Below are positions 48,239 through 58,503 of a stretch of DNA of 64,000 nt, one piece after another. The notes beneath the pieces were generated by a model. It had not been told where the DNA came from and ran no database searches. It saw only the letters and a list, made by a program, of their open reading frames with translations. The DNA is from Rhizobium leguminosarum (GTDB taxonomy: Bacteria > Pseudomonadota > Alphaproteobacteria > Rhizobiales > Rhizobiaceae), in contig NZ_CP016286.1 of assembly GCF_001679785.1 (NCBI RefSeq), positions 1 through 64,000 of the forward strand, read 5' to 3'. The stretch's first letter is position 1. Each line of letters begins with the position of its first letter. Position numbers and translations under genes: made by a program.

Positions 48239-48981
48239 GGCTTCAATCCTGCCAGAAGGAATTCCTGATTGCCGTCGCCGCCGGAAATCGGGGAGGGGAT
48301 GAGGCCAAGGCTTTTCCAGCCCATATCCTCGACGAACCAGCGCTCCAGTTCCGCAGCAACAGTGGGAGCGGACGAGGGGTCCTTCAGCATCCCGCCCTTG
48401 CCGATCGCCTCGCGCCCGGCCTCGAACTGCGGCTTGACCAGCAGCACGGCGACAGCGCCGGGTTCGGCGATCTCAAGAGCCGGTGCGAGCGCCAGCCTCA
48501 GCGTGATGAAGGAGACGTCGGAAACGATGAAGGTGACGGGATGGCCGATATCCTCTGCAGTCAGGTTACGGGCGTTGAGGCCCTCCCTGTTCGTCACCCG
48601 CGGATCGCCGGATATGCGCGGATGCATCTGCCCATGGCCGACATCGATCGCGGTGACATGCGCAGCCCCGCGCTGCAGCAGCACCTCGGTGAAGCCGCCG
48701 GTGGAAGCACCGACGTCAAGACAGTGATGGCCGGCAGGATCGAGCCGGAAATGATCGAGTGCGGCGGCAAGCTTCAGTGCGGCGCGCGAGACATAGTCTT
48801 GCGCCGGATCGTCGATCTCGATTGCCGCGTCTGCGCTAAACAGCGCGCCGGCCTTCGTGACCACCTGACCGCCGATCCTGACAGTGCCGCGCTGCACGGC
48901 GTCGCGGGCGCGCGAGCGGCTGGCAAAAAGGCCGAGGGAGACGAGAAGCTGGTCGAGACGTTGGGTGTTTTGATCTGACAT
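48235..48981 (-). CDS. tlyA: TlyA-family 16S/23S rRNA 2'-O-methyltransferase
   Basis: A 248-residue protein with an N-terminal S4 RNA-binding domain (RLDQLLVSLGLFASRSRARDAVQ) and an RrmJ/FtsJ methyltransferase domain (CLDVGASTGGFTEVLLQRGA, with DVSFITLRLAL). TlyA is known to methylate rRNA and was also called haemolysin A. The start is the ATG at 48981. It leads a tlyA, TrmA/RlmD and MBL hydrolase unit on the minus strand. Confidence 0.9.
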   Translation of the reverse strand: MSDQNTQRLDQLLVSLGLFASRSRARDAVQRGTVRIGGQVVTKAGALFSADAAIEIDDPAQDYVSRAALKLAAALDHFRLDPAGHHCLDVGASTGGFTEVLLQRGAAHVTAIDVGHGQMHPRISGDPRVTNREGLNARNLTAEDIGHPVTFIVSDVSFITLRLALAPALEIAEPGAVAVLLVKPQFEAGREAIGKGGMLKDPSSAPTVAAELERWFVEDMGWKSLGLIPSPISGGDGNQEFLLAGLKP

Positions 48982-49113
48982 CGGCTGTGCATGACCGGCA
49001 AAGCCGTCGGTTGCAAGCATTTTGTTCCCAAGACCGTCATTGACCCTCAATAGCTTTCGGCGATAATCCCACCGCGGCGATCGCGGAGCGTGCCGCAGAC
49101 ACGGGGGTGTTCC

Positions 49114-50124
49114 ATGCTGAAGCTCTTCACTCTGCCTGTCGCGATGGGGCTTGTCGCGGCAGTGATCGCATCGCCCGCGCTCGCGAACGATACTATGGCC
49201 GAGGTCAAGACCGGCGGGCTGATCTTTGCCCAATCCGACGATGTCAGCATGGCGCAAGAGGATCTCTTCATCTCCGCTTCGGAAGTGCGCGTCGACTATG
49301 TGTTCGAGAACAGCTCCGACAAGGATGTCGAGAGCCTGGTCGCCTTTCCGATGCCCGACATCACTGGCCAGGTCGACAACAATTCCGCCATCTCCGATTA
49401 TGACAGCGATAATTTCCTGCATTTTTCCACCGTGCAGGACGGCAGTCCGATCACCGCCAAGCTGCAGCAACGCGTCGTCTCGCTCGGCATCGACGTGACC
49501 GACGAGTTCGCCAAACAGGGCATCCCCGTCCTGCCCTACAGCCAGAAGACGACCGAGGCGCTCGCCAAGCTTTCCGAAACCGTCCGCAAGGACTGGATCG
49601 CCCGCGGCCTCGTCTATCCCATGGGCGCCGGCGATGCCACGGTCGATCTCGTGCCGCTCTGGACGCTGCGCTCGACCTATTGGTGGCGCACCACCTTTCC
49701 GGCAAAGAAGAAGGTCAGCGTAGCGCACCGTTACAAGCCGGCCGTCGGCGGCACCGTCGCCATCAGCTTTCTCGAAAATGGCGAGCCGAAGGGTGAGCGT
49801 TTCGAGGAATATTCCCGCAAATACTGCCTTGACGGAGATTTCGTCAGGGTTGCCCAGCAGCGCGCGCGGGAAGCCGAGGCCGGAGGCGCCAACTATACCG
49901 AAAGCTGGATCTCCTATGTGCTGTCGACCGGCGCCAACTGGGCGGGGCCGATCAAGCGCTTCCAGCTGACGATCGACAAGGGCAAACCCGGCAGCCTCAT
50001 CAGCTTCTGCGGCAGCAACGTTCAGAAGATCGGCCCGACGACATTCCGAATGACATCAGAGGATTTCGATCCTGCAAAGGATTTCGACATCCTGATCCTC
50101 AATCCTCCAGAAACGGCACAATAA
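49114..50124 (+). CDS. DUF4424 domain secreted protein
   Basis: A 336-residue periplasmic protein with a signal peptide (LFTLPVAMGLVAAVIASPALA). The conserved body has DTMAEVKTGGLIF, DVESLVAFPMPDI and KYCLDGDFVR. DUF4424 proteins are uncharacterised. Divergent from tlyA, with 132 bases between. The ATG at 49114 starts the signal peptide. Confidence 0.8.
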   Translation: MLKLFTLPVAMGLVAAVIASPALANDTMAEVKTGGLIFAQSDDVSMAQEDLFISASEVRVDYVFENSSDKDVESLVAFPMPDITGQVDNNSAISDYDSDNFLHFSTVQDGSPITAKLQQRVVSLGIDVTDEFAKQGIPVLPYSQKTTEALAKLSETVRKDWIARGLVYPMGAGDATVDLVPLWTLRSTYWWRTTFPAKKKVSVAHRYKPAVGGTVAISFLENGEPKGERFEEYSRKYCLDGDFVRVAQQRAREAEAGGANYTESWISYVLSTGANWAGPIKRFQLTIDKGKPGSLISFCGSNVQKIGPTTFRMTSEDFDPAKDFDILILNPPETAQ

Positions 50125-50342
50125 TCCGCAGGCTTGGCCGCTGTTGCGCTGCACAAATTTAAACAAATTTAAAGCCTGCCCGGATAGGTTCGGCGTGATT
50201 GTAGCGGTTCATCCAAGCCGCTCGGCGCCATGACGGCGCAAGCGTTTCCACGCCGATCATGTTCTCAGCTTCAAACATCTGGCGGTTGCGTCTCGCGCGA
50301 CCTGCCTCTCGTCGCGTCGACTGTCGTCAGGAGAATCACCCG

Positions 50343-52280
50343 ATGTCCGCCAAAAATATATCCTTGAACGGTAAGCTTGCGGCCACGTTCGCAGCCCTCA
50401 TTCTCATTTTCGTCGCCGTTTCCGCTTTCGTCTATTCCAAGGCGACGGCGTCCGCGGCAGCGTCTGCCGAGCAGGAAAAGTCCGAGCTGCTCGTCAATCA
50501 GATCGACGATGCGCTGCAGGCGATGCTCGAACAGGCCGTCAACCTGCGCGGCTTCATCCTCTTCCGCAGCGACAGCACCTATGGCGATGTCTTCGCCAAC
50601 CGCGAGCGCATGCTGAAGGCGATTGCCGCCGCCAAGCAGACGGCCGCCGGCGAGCCGCAGCTGGTCGAGATGATCGACGGTATGCAGAAGGCCGCCGATC
50701 TCTATTTCCATGAACTTGCCGAGCCGCAGACCAAGGCGCGCAAGGAAACCGACATGCCGATCGAAGAGGTCGTCAAGATCGGCGTCAACGCCACCAAGGG
50801 CCAGCTCGATGGCTTCCGCCAGGCCTCGGCCAAGATCAAGGCCACCGCGCGTGAAAAGTCGAATGCGCTGGCCGCTATCCGGGCCGATGCCAACAGCGAT
50901 CTCAAGGTGACGCTGCTTGCCGGCGGCATCGTCGCCTCGCTTGCCGCCGCCATGCTCGCCTGGCTGATGTCGCGCATCATCGTCCGCCCGGTCGTCGGCA
51001 TGACGAGCGCCATGGATCGCCTCGCCGGCGGTCAGAACGACATCGAGGTTCCGGCTGTCGAGCGCGGCGACGAAATCGGCCGCATGGCTCAGTCCGTCCT
51101 GGTCTTCAAGCAGGCGGCGATCGAGAAGCTGCGCCTTGCCGGCGAGACCGACCGCATGCGTGACGATGCCGAGCGCCAGCGCCGGGCAGGCGACGAGCAG
51201 AAGGCGCGCGAGGAAGGCGAGATCCGCTATGCCATCGACGCTCTGGCGGGCGGCCTTGCCGAGCTTGCCAATGGCGATATGGCCGGTCGTCTCCAGACGC
51301 CGTTCGCCTCGCAATATGACAGTCTGCGCAATGACTTCAACCACGCCGTCGAAAAGCTGCAGGCGGCACTGCAATCGGTCGGCCGCAACGCTTCGGCAAT
51401 CAATGCCGGCGCCGGCGAAATCCGCTCCGCCGCCGACGATCTGGCCCACCGCACCGAGCAGCAGGCTGCCGCCGTTGAGCAGACCGCAGCAGCGCTCGAG
51501 GAAGTGACGACGACCGTCCGCGACAGCGCCAAGCGCGCCGAGGATGTCGGCAATCTCGTCGAGCGCGCCCGCCTCGGCGCCGAAAAGTCAGGCGAAGTCG
51601 TCCGCAAGGCCGTCTCCGCCATGCAGCAGATCGAGAAGTCCTCGGGTGAAATCTCCAACATCATCGGCGTCATCGACGACATCGCCTTCCAGACCAATCT
51701 TTTGGCCTTGAATGCCGGCGTTGAAGCCGCCCGCGCCGGCGATGCCGGCAAGGGCTTTGCGGTCGTCGCCCAGGAAGTGCGCGAGCTTGCCCAGCGCTCG
51801 GCGAAGGCCGCGAAGGAGATCAAGGCGCTGATCACCACCTCGGGCGAACAAGTCGTTGCCGGCGTCGGCCTCGTCGGCGAGACCGGCAAGGCGCTGGAGG
51901 TCATCGTCTCCGAGGTGCAGGAAATCAACCACCACGTCAGCGCCATCGTCACCGCCACGCGCGAACAGTCGATCGGCCTGCAGGAGATCAACACCGCCGT
52001 CAACAACATGGACCAGGGCACGCAACAGAACGCCGCTATGGTCGAAGAGCAGACCGCAGCAAGCCATGCGCTTGCCCAGGAGGCAAACGCCCTCGAAGAA
52101 TTGCTGCGTCAGTTCAAGCTCGGCCAGGTGGCCCCGGCACCGCGCGCCAGCGTTGCCGGCACGAGCTCCCGCCCGGTCGCCTCTCCAGCCCACGCCCTGA
52201 CCCGCACCGTCGCCAAGGCCTTCGGCGGAAGACAGGCAAGCGCTGCGGCGACCGTTCAGGAAGAGTGGACGGAGTTCTGA
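50343..52280 (+). CDS. Methyl-accepting chemotaxis protein with a CheR/CheB tether
   Basis: A 645-residue chemoreceptor: first membrane helix about residues 10-32, a helical bundle sensor (four-helix, about 33-185), second helix about 190-212, HAMP, and a signalling tip with [20 protein letters not shown] and [17 protein letters not shown]. The C-terminus ends EEWTEF, a likely xWxxF pentapeptide that recruits CheR and CheB for adaptation. This differs from the receptor at 20557, which lacks it. Ligand unknown. Confidence 0.93.
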   Translation: MSAKNISLNGKLAATFAALILIFVAVSAFVYSKATASAAASAEQEKSELLVNQIDDALQAMLEQAVNLRGFILFRSDSTYGDVFANRERMLKAIAAAKQTAAGEPQLVEMIDGMQKAADLYFHELAEPQTKARKETDMPIEEVVKIGVNATKGQLDGFRQASAKIKATAREKSNALAAIRADANSDLKVTLLAGGIVASLAAAMLAWLMSRIIVRPVVGMTSAMDRLAGGQNDIEVPAVERGDEIGRMAQSVLVFKQAAIEKLRLAGETDRMRDDAERQRRAGDEQKAREEGEIRYAIDALAGGLAELANGDMAGRLQTPFASQYDSLRNDFNHAVEKLQAALQSVGRNASAINAGAGEIRSAADDLAHRTEQQAAAVEQTAAALEEVTTTVRDSAKRAEDVGNLVERARLGAEKSGEVVRKAVSAMQQIEKSSGEISNIIGVIDDIAFQTNLLALNAGVEAARAGDAGKGFAVVAQEVRELAQRSAKAAKEIKALITTSGEQVVAGVGLVGETGKALEVIVSEVQEINHHVSAIVTATREQSIGLQEINTAVNNMDQGTQQNAAMVEEQTAASHALAQEANALEELLRQFKLGQVAPAPRASVAGTSSRPVASPAHALTRTVAKAFGGRQASAAATVQEEWTEF

Positions 52281-52309
52281 GAGCGGACCCTTTGCAGGGA
52301 CGTTAAATG

Positions 52310-52343
52310 AAAAGGGCGGTGCAGTGATGTGCCGCCTTTTTTA
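52310..52343 (+). terminator. Intrinsic terminator after the second chemoreceptor
   Basis: AAAAGGGCGGTGCA pairs with TGTGCCGCCTTTTTT (one bulged G), followed by a run of T. Position and T-run both fit an intrinsic terminator. Confidence 0.75.
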
Positions 52344-52362
52344 TTGAGAGGACCTGCCGAGC

Positions 52363-52480
52363 AGCCCCCTCATCCGCCTGCCGGCACCTTCTCCCCGAGG
52401 GGAGAAGAGATATGCCGCAACGTCTCGATTCCCTCTTCTCCCCTCGGGGAGAAGGTGCCCGTAGGGCGGATGAGGGGGCT
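52363..52480. repeat. 118-base nested palindrome (RIME-like)
   Basis: The outer arms pair over about 45 bases (AGCCCCCTCATCCGCC with GGCGGATGAGGGGGCT, then GGCACCTTCTCCCC with GGGGAGAAGGTGCC). Each arm contains its own hairpin, CTTCTCCCC/GGGGAGAAG. It sits between the chemoreceptor terminator and the dxs stop. Confidence 0.85.
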
Positions 52481-52505
52481 ACACGGCACACCCTCGCAAA
52501 TTCAC

Positions 52506-54422
52506 CTATCCCGCAACCCCAACCGCAACACCGCGCCCCAGCGCCCTGAACACCGTCGAGACGATGCCGGCGCGGTCGAGGCCGGCGTGGGCGTTCATGG
52601 CTTCGGGCTTGGCCTGCTCCATCCAGATGTCGGGCATCACGAGCGAGCGCAGCTTCAGGCCGTTGTCGAGCAGGCCCTCGGTGGCGAGGAAATGCATCAC
52701 ATGGCTGCCGAAGCCGCCGATCGAGCCTTCCTCGACCGTGATCACCATCTCGTGGTGGCGGGCAAGCTGCCGGATCAGATCATGGTCGAGCGGCTTGGCG
52801 AAACGCGCATCGGCGACCGTCGTCGAAAGCCCGGCGGCATCGAGATCCTCGGCGGCAAGCAGACAATCGGCAAGCCGGGTGCCGAAGGAGAGCAGCGCCA
52901 CCTTGGTGCCTTCCTTGACGATGCGGCCCTTGCCGATCTGCAGGATTTCTCCGCGCGCCGGCATGTCGACGCCGACGCCTTCGCCGCGCGGATAGCGGAA
53001 CGAGATCGGCCCGCCATCATAGGCGACAGCCGTGCGCACCATGTGCTTGAGTTCGGCCTCGTCGGCCGCCGCCATCACCACGAAGCCGGGCAGCGTGGTC
53101 AGGAAGGTGGTGTCGAAGGAGCCGGCATGCGTCGGCCCGTCGGCGCCGACGAAGCCGGCACGGTCGATCGGAAAACGCACCGGCAGTCCCTGGATCGCCA
53201 CGTCGTGCACGACCTGGTCGTAGGCGCGCTGCAGGAAGGTGGAATAGAGGGCGGCGAACGGCTTGTAGCCTTCCGCTGCCAGGCCGGCGGCGAAGGTCAC
53301 GGCATGCTGTTCGGCAATACCGACATCGAAGCAGCGCGACGGAAAAGCCTCGGCGAGCTTGTCGAGGCCAGTACCATTCGGCATGGCGGCGGTGATGCCG
53401 ACGATCTTGTCGTCGAGGGCGGCTTCCTGCACCAGCGCTTCGGCAAAGACGCTGGTATAGCTCGGCGCATTCGGCTTGACCCTTGCCTGGGCGCCGGTGA
53501 TGACGTCGAACTTGTTGACGCCGTGATATTTATCGGCCGCGGCTTCCGCCGGCGGATAGCCCTTGCCCTTCTGGGTGACGACATGAATGAGCACCGGTCC
53601 GCGCCCATTGTCGCGCACGTTGCGCAACACGGGCAGCAGGTGGTCGAAGGAATGCCCGTCGATCGGCCCGATATGATAAAAGCCCATCTCCTCGAACATC
53701 GTGCCGCCGGTGACGTAGCCGCGCGCATGTTCGACGGCGCGGGTGATCGCCCGGTCGATGTTCTTGCCGAGATAGGCCGTTAGCTTCTTGCCGAAGTCAC
53801 GGAAGCCCATATAGGTGCGACCCGAGGCGAGGCGGGCGAGATAGGCGCTCATGGCGCCTGTCGGCGGCGCGATCGACATGTCGTTGTCGTTGAGGATGAC
53901 GATGAGGCGCGCATCGAGTGCGCCGGCATTGTTCAGCGCCTCATAGGCCATGCCGGCCGACATCGCCCCGTCGCCGATGACGGCGATGACGCGGCGGTCT
54001 GATTTGTCGAGGTCGGCGGCAATCGCCATGCCGAGGCCGGCCGAGATCGAGGTCGAGGAATGCGCCGCCCCGAAGGGATCATATTCGCTTTCGGCCCGGC
54101 GGGTGAAGCCGGACAGCCCGTCTTCCTGGCGCAGCGTCCGGATGCGGTCGCGCCGGCCGGTGAGTATCTTGTGCGGATAACATTGGTGGCCGACATCGAA
54201 GATCAGCCGATCATCAGGCGTGTCGAAGACGCTGTGGATGGCGATCGTCAATTCGACGACGCCGAGACCGGCGCCGAGATGGCCGCCGGTGCGCGACACC
54301 GCATCAATCATTTCGTCCCGGACTTCGCGGGCAAGCTGCGGCAGGTCGCGATCCTCGAGCTTGCGCAGGTCGGCGGGATAGATGACCTGGTCGAGCAGGG
54401 GGGTCTTCGGCAGTTGTGTCAC
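52506..54422 (-). CDS. dxs: 1-deoxy-D-xylulose-5-phosphate synthase
   Basis: First enzyme of the MEP isoprenoid pathway; condenses pyruvate and glyceraldehyde 3-phosphate using thiamine diphosphate. It is 638 residues. ThDP/Mg motif [15 protein letters not shown] with NDND; catalytic glutamate region [18 protein letters not shown]; a transketolase-like C-terminal domain. Family order with xseB and the deacetylase gene is kept, but pirin and SDR genes lie in between. Confidence 0.96.
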   Translation of the reverse strand: MTQLPKTPLLDQVIYPADLRKLEDRDLPQLAREVRDEMIDAVSRTGGHLGAGLGVVELTIAIHSVFDTPDDRLIFDVGHQCYPHKILTGRRDRIRTLRQEDGLSGFTRRAESEYDPFGAAHSSTSISAGLGMAIAADLDKSDRRVIAVIGDGAMSAGMAYEALNNAGALDARLIVILNDNDMSIAPPTGAMSAYLARLASGRTYMGFRDFGKKLTAYLGKNIDRAITRAVEHARGYVTGGTMFEEMGFYHIGPIDGHSFDHLLPVLRNVRDNGRGPVLIHVVTQKGKGYPPAEAAADKYHGVNKFDVITGAQARVKPNAPSYTSVFAEALVQEAALDDKIVGITAAMPNGTGLDKLAEAFPSRCFDVGIAEQHAVTFAAGLAAEGYKPFAALYSTFLQRAYDQVVHDVAIQGLPVRFPIDRAGFVGADGPTHAGSFDTTFLTTLPGFVVMAAADEAELKHMVRTAVAYDGGPISFRYPRGEGVGVDMPARGEILQIGKGRIVKEGTKVALLSFGTRLADCLLAAEDLDAAGLSTTVADARFAKPLDHDLIRQLARHHEMVITVEEGSIGGFGSHVMHFLATEGLLDNGLKLRSLVMPDIWMEQAKPEAMNAHAGLDRAGIVSTVFRALGRGVAVGVAG

Positions 54423-54519
54423 AGGCGGGCGCTCTTTCTTGCTTTTCCTTGTTCCGCTTTATTCGATTAGATTGCGGCAAAACAAGTGCATTTCAGGAAC
54501 CGAAGCTTTTCACCTTAGA

Positions 54520-54562
54520 GCATGATGCCGGAAAGTGTGAACGGTTTTCGGAGTATATCCTG
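54520..54562. repeat. Degenerate copy of the 3351 palindrome
   Basis: GCATGATGCCGGAAAG, the loop GTGTGAACGG and TTTTCGG are retained; the 3' outer arm is decayed (ATATCCTG). Between dxs and pirin. Confidence 0.6.
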
Positions 54563-54587
54563 GTCTATTTCTCTCATTTCGTGTCGC

Positions 54588-55511
54588 TCAGCCCTCCGGC
54601 AAAGGCACGAATTCCTCTTCATCCCCCGGCACGATATCGAAGCGGCCGCTACGCCATTCTTCCTTGGCCTGTTCGATCCTTTCCTTAGAGGAGGAGACGA
54701 AATTCCACCAGATATAACGTTTCGAATTCAGCGCCGCGCCGCCGAAGAGCATCAGGTGACAGCCATCGCGGCCGGCCTCCAGCGTGATCGCATCGCCTGG
54801 CCGGAAGACCAGCAGCTGGTCGGCGGCGAAGCGGTCGCCTGATATGACGACCTCGCCCGAGAGCACATAGACGGCGCGCTCTTCATGAGCCGAGCCAAAG
54901 GGAAATTTGGCGCCCGGCTGCAGGTCGAGATCGACATAGAGCGTGTCGGAGAAAACGCCGACGGGGGATGCCATGCCTTCGAACGAGCCGATGACCACAC
55001 GCCCGCGCACGCCTGTCGTCTCGATCAGCGGCATCGCGGATTTTTCCGTATGGGCGAAGGCGGGATCGATCTCCTCCTTGTCGTCTGGCAGCGCCAGCCA
55101 GGTCTGCAGCCCCGACATCAGCAGCGGATGGCCGCGCAGATTGTCGGGCGTGCGCTCGGAATGGACGATGCCGCGGCCTGCCGTCATCAGGTTGATATCG
55201 CCGGGACGGATGACCTTTTCGGTGCCAAGGCTATCGCGATGGCGGATCTCGCCGTCGAACAGATAGGTGACCGTCGACAGCCCGATATGCGGATGCGGCT
55301 TGACGTCGAGCGCCTCGTCGGGCTTCAGGATCGCCGGCCCCATGCGGTCGAAGAAGATGAATGGCCCGACCAGCCGCCGCTGCCGGCTGGGCAGCGCGCG
55401 GCGCACCTGGAAACCGCCGATATCGCTGGTGCGCGGGATGATCAGGTTCTCGATCGCGTCGCAGGCGAAGGCATCGCCGGGCAGGGGGTCTTTACCGGGA
55501 AAGAAGGACAT
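54588..55511 (-). CDS. Pirin-family protein
   Basis: A 307-residue cupin of the pirin family. The metal-ligand segment is KPHPHIGLSTVTYLF and later HRDSLGTEKVIRPGDINLMTAGRGIVHSE. Pirins include quercetinase-like enzymes and regulators; here the function cannot be specified. It reads in the same direction as dxs and is separated by a palindrome. An SDR gene lies upstream. Confidence 0.88.
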   Translation of the reverse strand: MSFFPGKDPLPGDAFACDAIENLIIPRTSDIGGFQVRRALPSRQRRLVGPFIFFDRMGPAILKPDEALDVKPHPHIGLSTVTYLFDGEIRHRDSLGTEKVIRPGDINLMTAGRGIVHSERTPDNLRGHPLLMSGLQTWLALPDDKEEIDPAFAHTEKSAMPLIETTGVRGRVVIGSFEGMASPVGVFSDTLYVDLDLQPGAKFPFGSAHEERAVYVLSGEVVISGDRFAADQLLVFRPGDAITLEAGRDGCHLMLFGGAALNSKRYIWWNFVSSSKERIEQAKEEWRSGRFDIVPGDEEEFVPLPEG

Positions 55512-55561
55512 GGGGATCTCCGATCGCTACAGGGCCGCGCGTCATCGCCCACAGATAGCGC

Positions 55562-55642
55562 CTGGAGCGCCGCGCGTCCAATCGGACGCGCAAAGACGCT
55601 CCAGCACTGGAAAGTGCGCCGCGTGCCCAATCGGACGTGCAC
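55562..55642. repeat. Two related palindromes between pirin and SDR genes
   Basis: First: outer CTGGAGCG/CGCTCCAG (55562-55604), inner GCGCGTCC/GGACGCGC with an AATC loop. Second (55614-55642): a degenerate copy with GTGC ends and the same CCAATCGGAC centre. Very common rhizobial repeat. Confidence 0.75.
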
Positions 55643-55646
55643 CCGC

Positions 55647-56414
55647 TCAGATCGCGGTAAAACCGTTGTCGACGAAGAGATGGGCGCCATTGACGAAGCT
55701 CGACTCGTCGCTGGCGAGATAAAGCGCGGCTCGCGCCACGTCTTCGGGTTCACCGATCCGCCCCTGCTGCGCGGCAATGGCGGCATCCGAAACGTCGACG
55801 CCGAGCGCCTGCAGGTCGGCCACCTCGCGCAGGCCGTGCGGCGTGCGGATGAAGCCGGGACAGACGGCGTTGCAGCGGATGTTGCGGTCACGGAATTCCA
55901 CCGCGATGGCACGGGCAAACATATGCACGGCCCCCTTGGTCGTGTCGTAAAGCACTTCCATCGGCGTGGCGGCGACCGCCGAGATCGACGAGGTGCAGAC
56001 GATCGATCCGCCGCCGCTTGCAATCATCTTCGGCAGCACGGCCTTGGTCATCAGGAACATCGAGCGCACATTGACCGCGTGCAGCCAGTCCCATTCCTCA
56101 ACGGTCGTTTCGAGGAAAGGCTTGATGACGATCGTACCGGCATGATTGAAGAGCACGGTCACCGCGCCGTAGCGTTCTTCGACACCGGCGACGGCGGCAA
56201 TGACGGCGGCTTCGTCCGAGACATCGGCGGTCCAGCAATCGGCCTCGCCGCCGGCATCACGGATCTGCTTCACGGTCTCGGCGGCTGCATCGCCATTGCG
56301 GTCGATGATCGCAACACGCGCGCCTTCCGCCGCAAAAAGCTTCGAGGCGGCACCGCCCATGCCGGTCGCGCCGCCCGAGATAATGGCGACCTTGCCCTTC
56401 AACCTGTCCGTCAT
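55647..56414 (-). CDS. Short-chain dehydrogenase/reductase
   Basis: A 255-residue SDR. The NAD(P)-binding loop is ISGGATGMGGAASKLF; the catalytic Ser and Tyr-x-x-x-Lys are in TSSISAVAATPMEVLYDTTKGA. The segment after the loop has DRNGDAAAE, an acidic residue that suggests NAD preference. It lies between xseB and pirin; the substrate is unknown. Confidence 0.9.
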   Translation of the reverse strand: MTDRLKGKVAIISGGATGMGGAASKLFAAEGARVAIIDRNGDAAAETVKQIRDAGGEADCWTADVSDEAAVIAAVAGVEERYGAVTVLFNHAGTIVIKPFLETTVEEWDWLHAVNVRSMFLMTKAVLPKMIASGGGSIVCTSSISAVAATPMEVLYDTTKGAVHMFARAIAVEFRDRNIRCNAVCPGFIRTPHGLREVADLQALGVDVSDAAIAAQQGRIGEPEDVARAALYLASDESSFVNGAHLFVDNGFTAI

Positions 56415-56500
56415 TTTTCCTTCCCCTCACTGTTTTGCAAAGGGATCATAGATCGGTCCGAAGCCGATAGCCAAGCGTCTTCAAAAGGGAGTTTGCTGTC

Positions 56501-56752
56501 TCAGGCGCCGTCGAGCGGCTCGACGCCCTGCGGCTTGCCGGCGCGGTCGAGCCTGATCTTCTCGATGCGGTTTTCGGCGGCTGAAAGCAGGGTCTCGCAA
56601 TGTTTCTTCAGCGCTTCGCCGCGCTCATAGATCTCGATCGATTCATCCAGCGCCACATCGCCGCGTTCCAGCCGGGCGACGATGCTTTCGAGTTCGGCGA
56701 CCGCCTTTTCGAAGGAAAGGCCGGACACCTCCGGCTTGGCGCTGTCAGTCAT
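56501..56752 (-). CDS. xseB: Exodeoxyribonuclease VII small subunit
   Basis: An 83-residue protein with the family pattern [36 protein letters not shown]. Partner of XseA (not in the window) in single-strand exonuclease VII. The ATG at 56752 lies two bases after the deacetylase stop, so the two are co-transcribed. Confidence 0.93.
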   Translation of the reverse strand: MTDSAKPEVSGLSFEKAVAELESIVARLERGDVALDESIEIYERGEALKKHCETLLSAAENRIEKIRLDRAGKPQGVEPLDGA

Positions 56753-56754
56753 TC

Positions 56755-57690
56755 TCAACCCTTCATCATTCTCAGAATATGCATGCCCGCCGATTCGGCG
56801 AGTCCCTCGAGATCATAACCGCCTTCGAGCAGGCTGACGACCCGGTTCTTCGCATGCCGGTCCGCGAGTTCCAGTACGCGCCCGGTTGCCCAGTCGAAAT
56901 CCTCGCCGGTCAGATTGATCTGCGCCAAGGGATCGCGGTGATGCGCGTCGAAGCCGGCGGAGATGATGATGAGATCCGGCCGGAAATCGTCAAGGGCGGG
57001 CAGCACGCGCGATTTGAACGCCTCGCGAAAATGGTCGCTGCCGACATTCGGCGATAGCGGCGCATTGACGATGGTGTTGTGCGTGCCCTTCTCGTCCTTG
57101 GCGCCGGTGCCGGGATAGAGCGGCATCTGATGCGTCGAGCAGAACAGCACCGAAGGATCGTCCCAGAAGATATCCTGCGTGCCGTTGCCGTGATGCACGT
57201 CCCAGTCGACGATGGCGATACGCTCGGCGCCATGCGTCTTCTGCGCATGCCGGGCGGCGATCGCCGCATTGTTGAAGAAGCAGAAGCCCATCGCCGTCAT
57301 CTTCTCGGCATGGTGCCCCGGCGGGCGGGCGGCGACGAAGACATTGTCGGCCCGGCCGGTAAAGACATCGTCCACCGCCGCCATCGCCCCGCCGATGCCA
57401 GTCAGCGCCGCCTGCAGGGACTTGCTGCTGGCGTAGGTGTCGGCTTCGATCTGGTTGATCTCACCCTCTTCCTCGGGGATCTCCCGCATGACGGCGGTCA
57501 GATGTTCCTCCGGATGGGCCAGCAGCACCGCATCCTCATTCGCCTGCGGCGCCTCTCGGCGCTCCAGCCGCTCGAAATTCGGATGTTCCAGCGCGACATT
57601 GATGGCGCGGATCCTATCCGATCGCTCCGGATGGCCGGCGGGCGTGACATGTTCCAGGAAGATCGGGTGTTCATAAAGACGGGTGCTCAT
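56755..57690 (-). CDS. Histone deacetylase-family (acetoin utilisation-like) protein
   Basis: A 311-residue arginase-deacetylase fold protein. The catalytic His pair and metal ligands are in [35 protein letters not shown] precedes, and a further Asp is in [13 protein letters not shown]. Bacterial members deacetylate proteins or small acetylated amines. It leads xseB. A 46-base palindrome lies in its upstream region. Confidence 0.9.
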   Translation of the reverse strand: MSTRLYEHPIFLEHVTPAGHPERSDRIRAINVALEHPNFERLERREAPQANEDAVLLAHPEEHLTAVMREIPEEEGEINQIEADTYASSKSLQAALTGIGGAMAAVDDVFTGRADNVFVAARPPGHHAEKMTAMGFCFFNNAAIAARHAQKTHGAERIAIVDWDVHHGNGTQDIFWDDPSVLFCSTHQMPLYPGTGAKDEKGTHNTIVNAPLSPNVGSDHFREAFKSRVLPALDDFRPDLIIISAGFDAHHRDPLAQINLTGEDFDWATGRVLELADRHAKNRVVSLLEGGYDLEGLAESAGMHILRMMKG

Positions 57691-57891
57691 GAAGACACTC
57701 TATCGGTCGCTTATGTCATGTGCCACAGCAGATGGGGCATCGCCTGACGATTTCAACAAGCGGCCTTGCCGCGCCTTCCGACCGTTCGCCCATCAAACTG
57801 TCTCGTTCGCGCCGTTTCCGTCAATCAGGTCCCTTGCAACGGCGCCGCATCCTTTCAGGCGGGTGGAGGACACTGTAACACTTTGAACTAT

Positions 57892-57937
57892 TGCGTAATT
57901 CTATCCTTAAACCGGTTCCGGTATAAGCAATTATGCA
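57892..57937. repeat. 46-base palindrome in the divergent promoter region
   Basis: Arms TGCGTAATT/AATTATGCA and CTTAAACCGG/CCGGTATAAG around TT. Positioned between the deacetylase gene and the thioesterase gene, in the only such spacer in this window. Could be a regulatory site or a mobile repeat. Confidence 0.65.
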
Positions 57938-57977
57938 GTAGTGTTCTCATGGGGAACTCAGTAGGGCAGATCTGTTG

Positions 57978-58379
57978 ATGAGTCAGTCGAAACGCCCGGA
58001 TGTGGCGGAAATACGCGTGCCGTTTCGCGATGTCGATATGACCGGCCAGATGTTTCTGGCCTCCTATATTTCCTATGCCGAGTCCGTCCTGGCAGGCTTC
58101 TGGTCCTCACGGCCCGATGTCGATGACGAACCGCTCTATAGCCCCAGCAAGGTTTCCTGCATGCTGCACCGTCCGCTGCACTATGACGAGCCGGCAACCT
58201 TCACCGCCACCGTCGACAAGATCGGCATGCATTCCATCGGCTTCCTCATTTCGATCGACACCGGCGAGGAGCGCGCCGCCGAGGTCGAGATCATCTGGCA
58301 GGCCCGCACCCGCGAAGACCAGTCGCCGGCCTCGCTGCCGGAGGAAACGCGCGACTGGCTTTATCGGTTTTTGGATTAG
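57978..58379 (+). CDS. Hotdog-fold acyl-CoA thioesterase
   Basis: A 133-residue hotdog protein similar to the 4-hydroxybenzoyl-CoA thioesterase group. The signature FRDVDMTGQMFLASYISYAE matches the catalytic Asp region, and a central helix and KVSCMLHRPLHYDEP follow. Acyl preference is unknown. The ATG at 57978 is supported by its distance from the palindrome. Confidence 0.8.
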   Translation: MSQSKRPDVAEIRVPFRDVDMTGQMFLASYISYAESVLAGFWSSRPDVDDEPLYSPSKVSCMLHRPLHYDEPATFTATVDKIGMHSIGFLISIDTGEERAAEVEIIWQARTREDQSPASLPEETRDWLYRFLD

Positions 58380-58417
58380 GGGATTCCAAAGGCGAAACGG
58401 TTTTCCCGGGAGTTACA

Positions 58418-58439
58418 CGAAGGCATTTCAGTGCCTTCG
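58418..58439. terminator. Hairpin between convergent genes
   Basis: Stem CGAAGGCA/TGCCTTCG with a TTTCAG loop, in the 124-base gap between the thioesterase and flavin reductase genes. Likely bidirectional; no T-run. Confidence 0.5.
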
Positions 58440-58503
58440 AGAAACGGGAGCGCTCTTTCCGGCAGCTGAATAGCCGGATTACGCTGGAGTATGCCAAGCC
58501 CGG

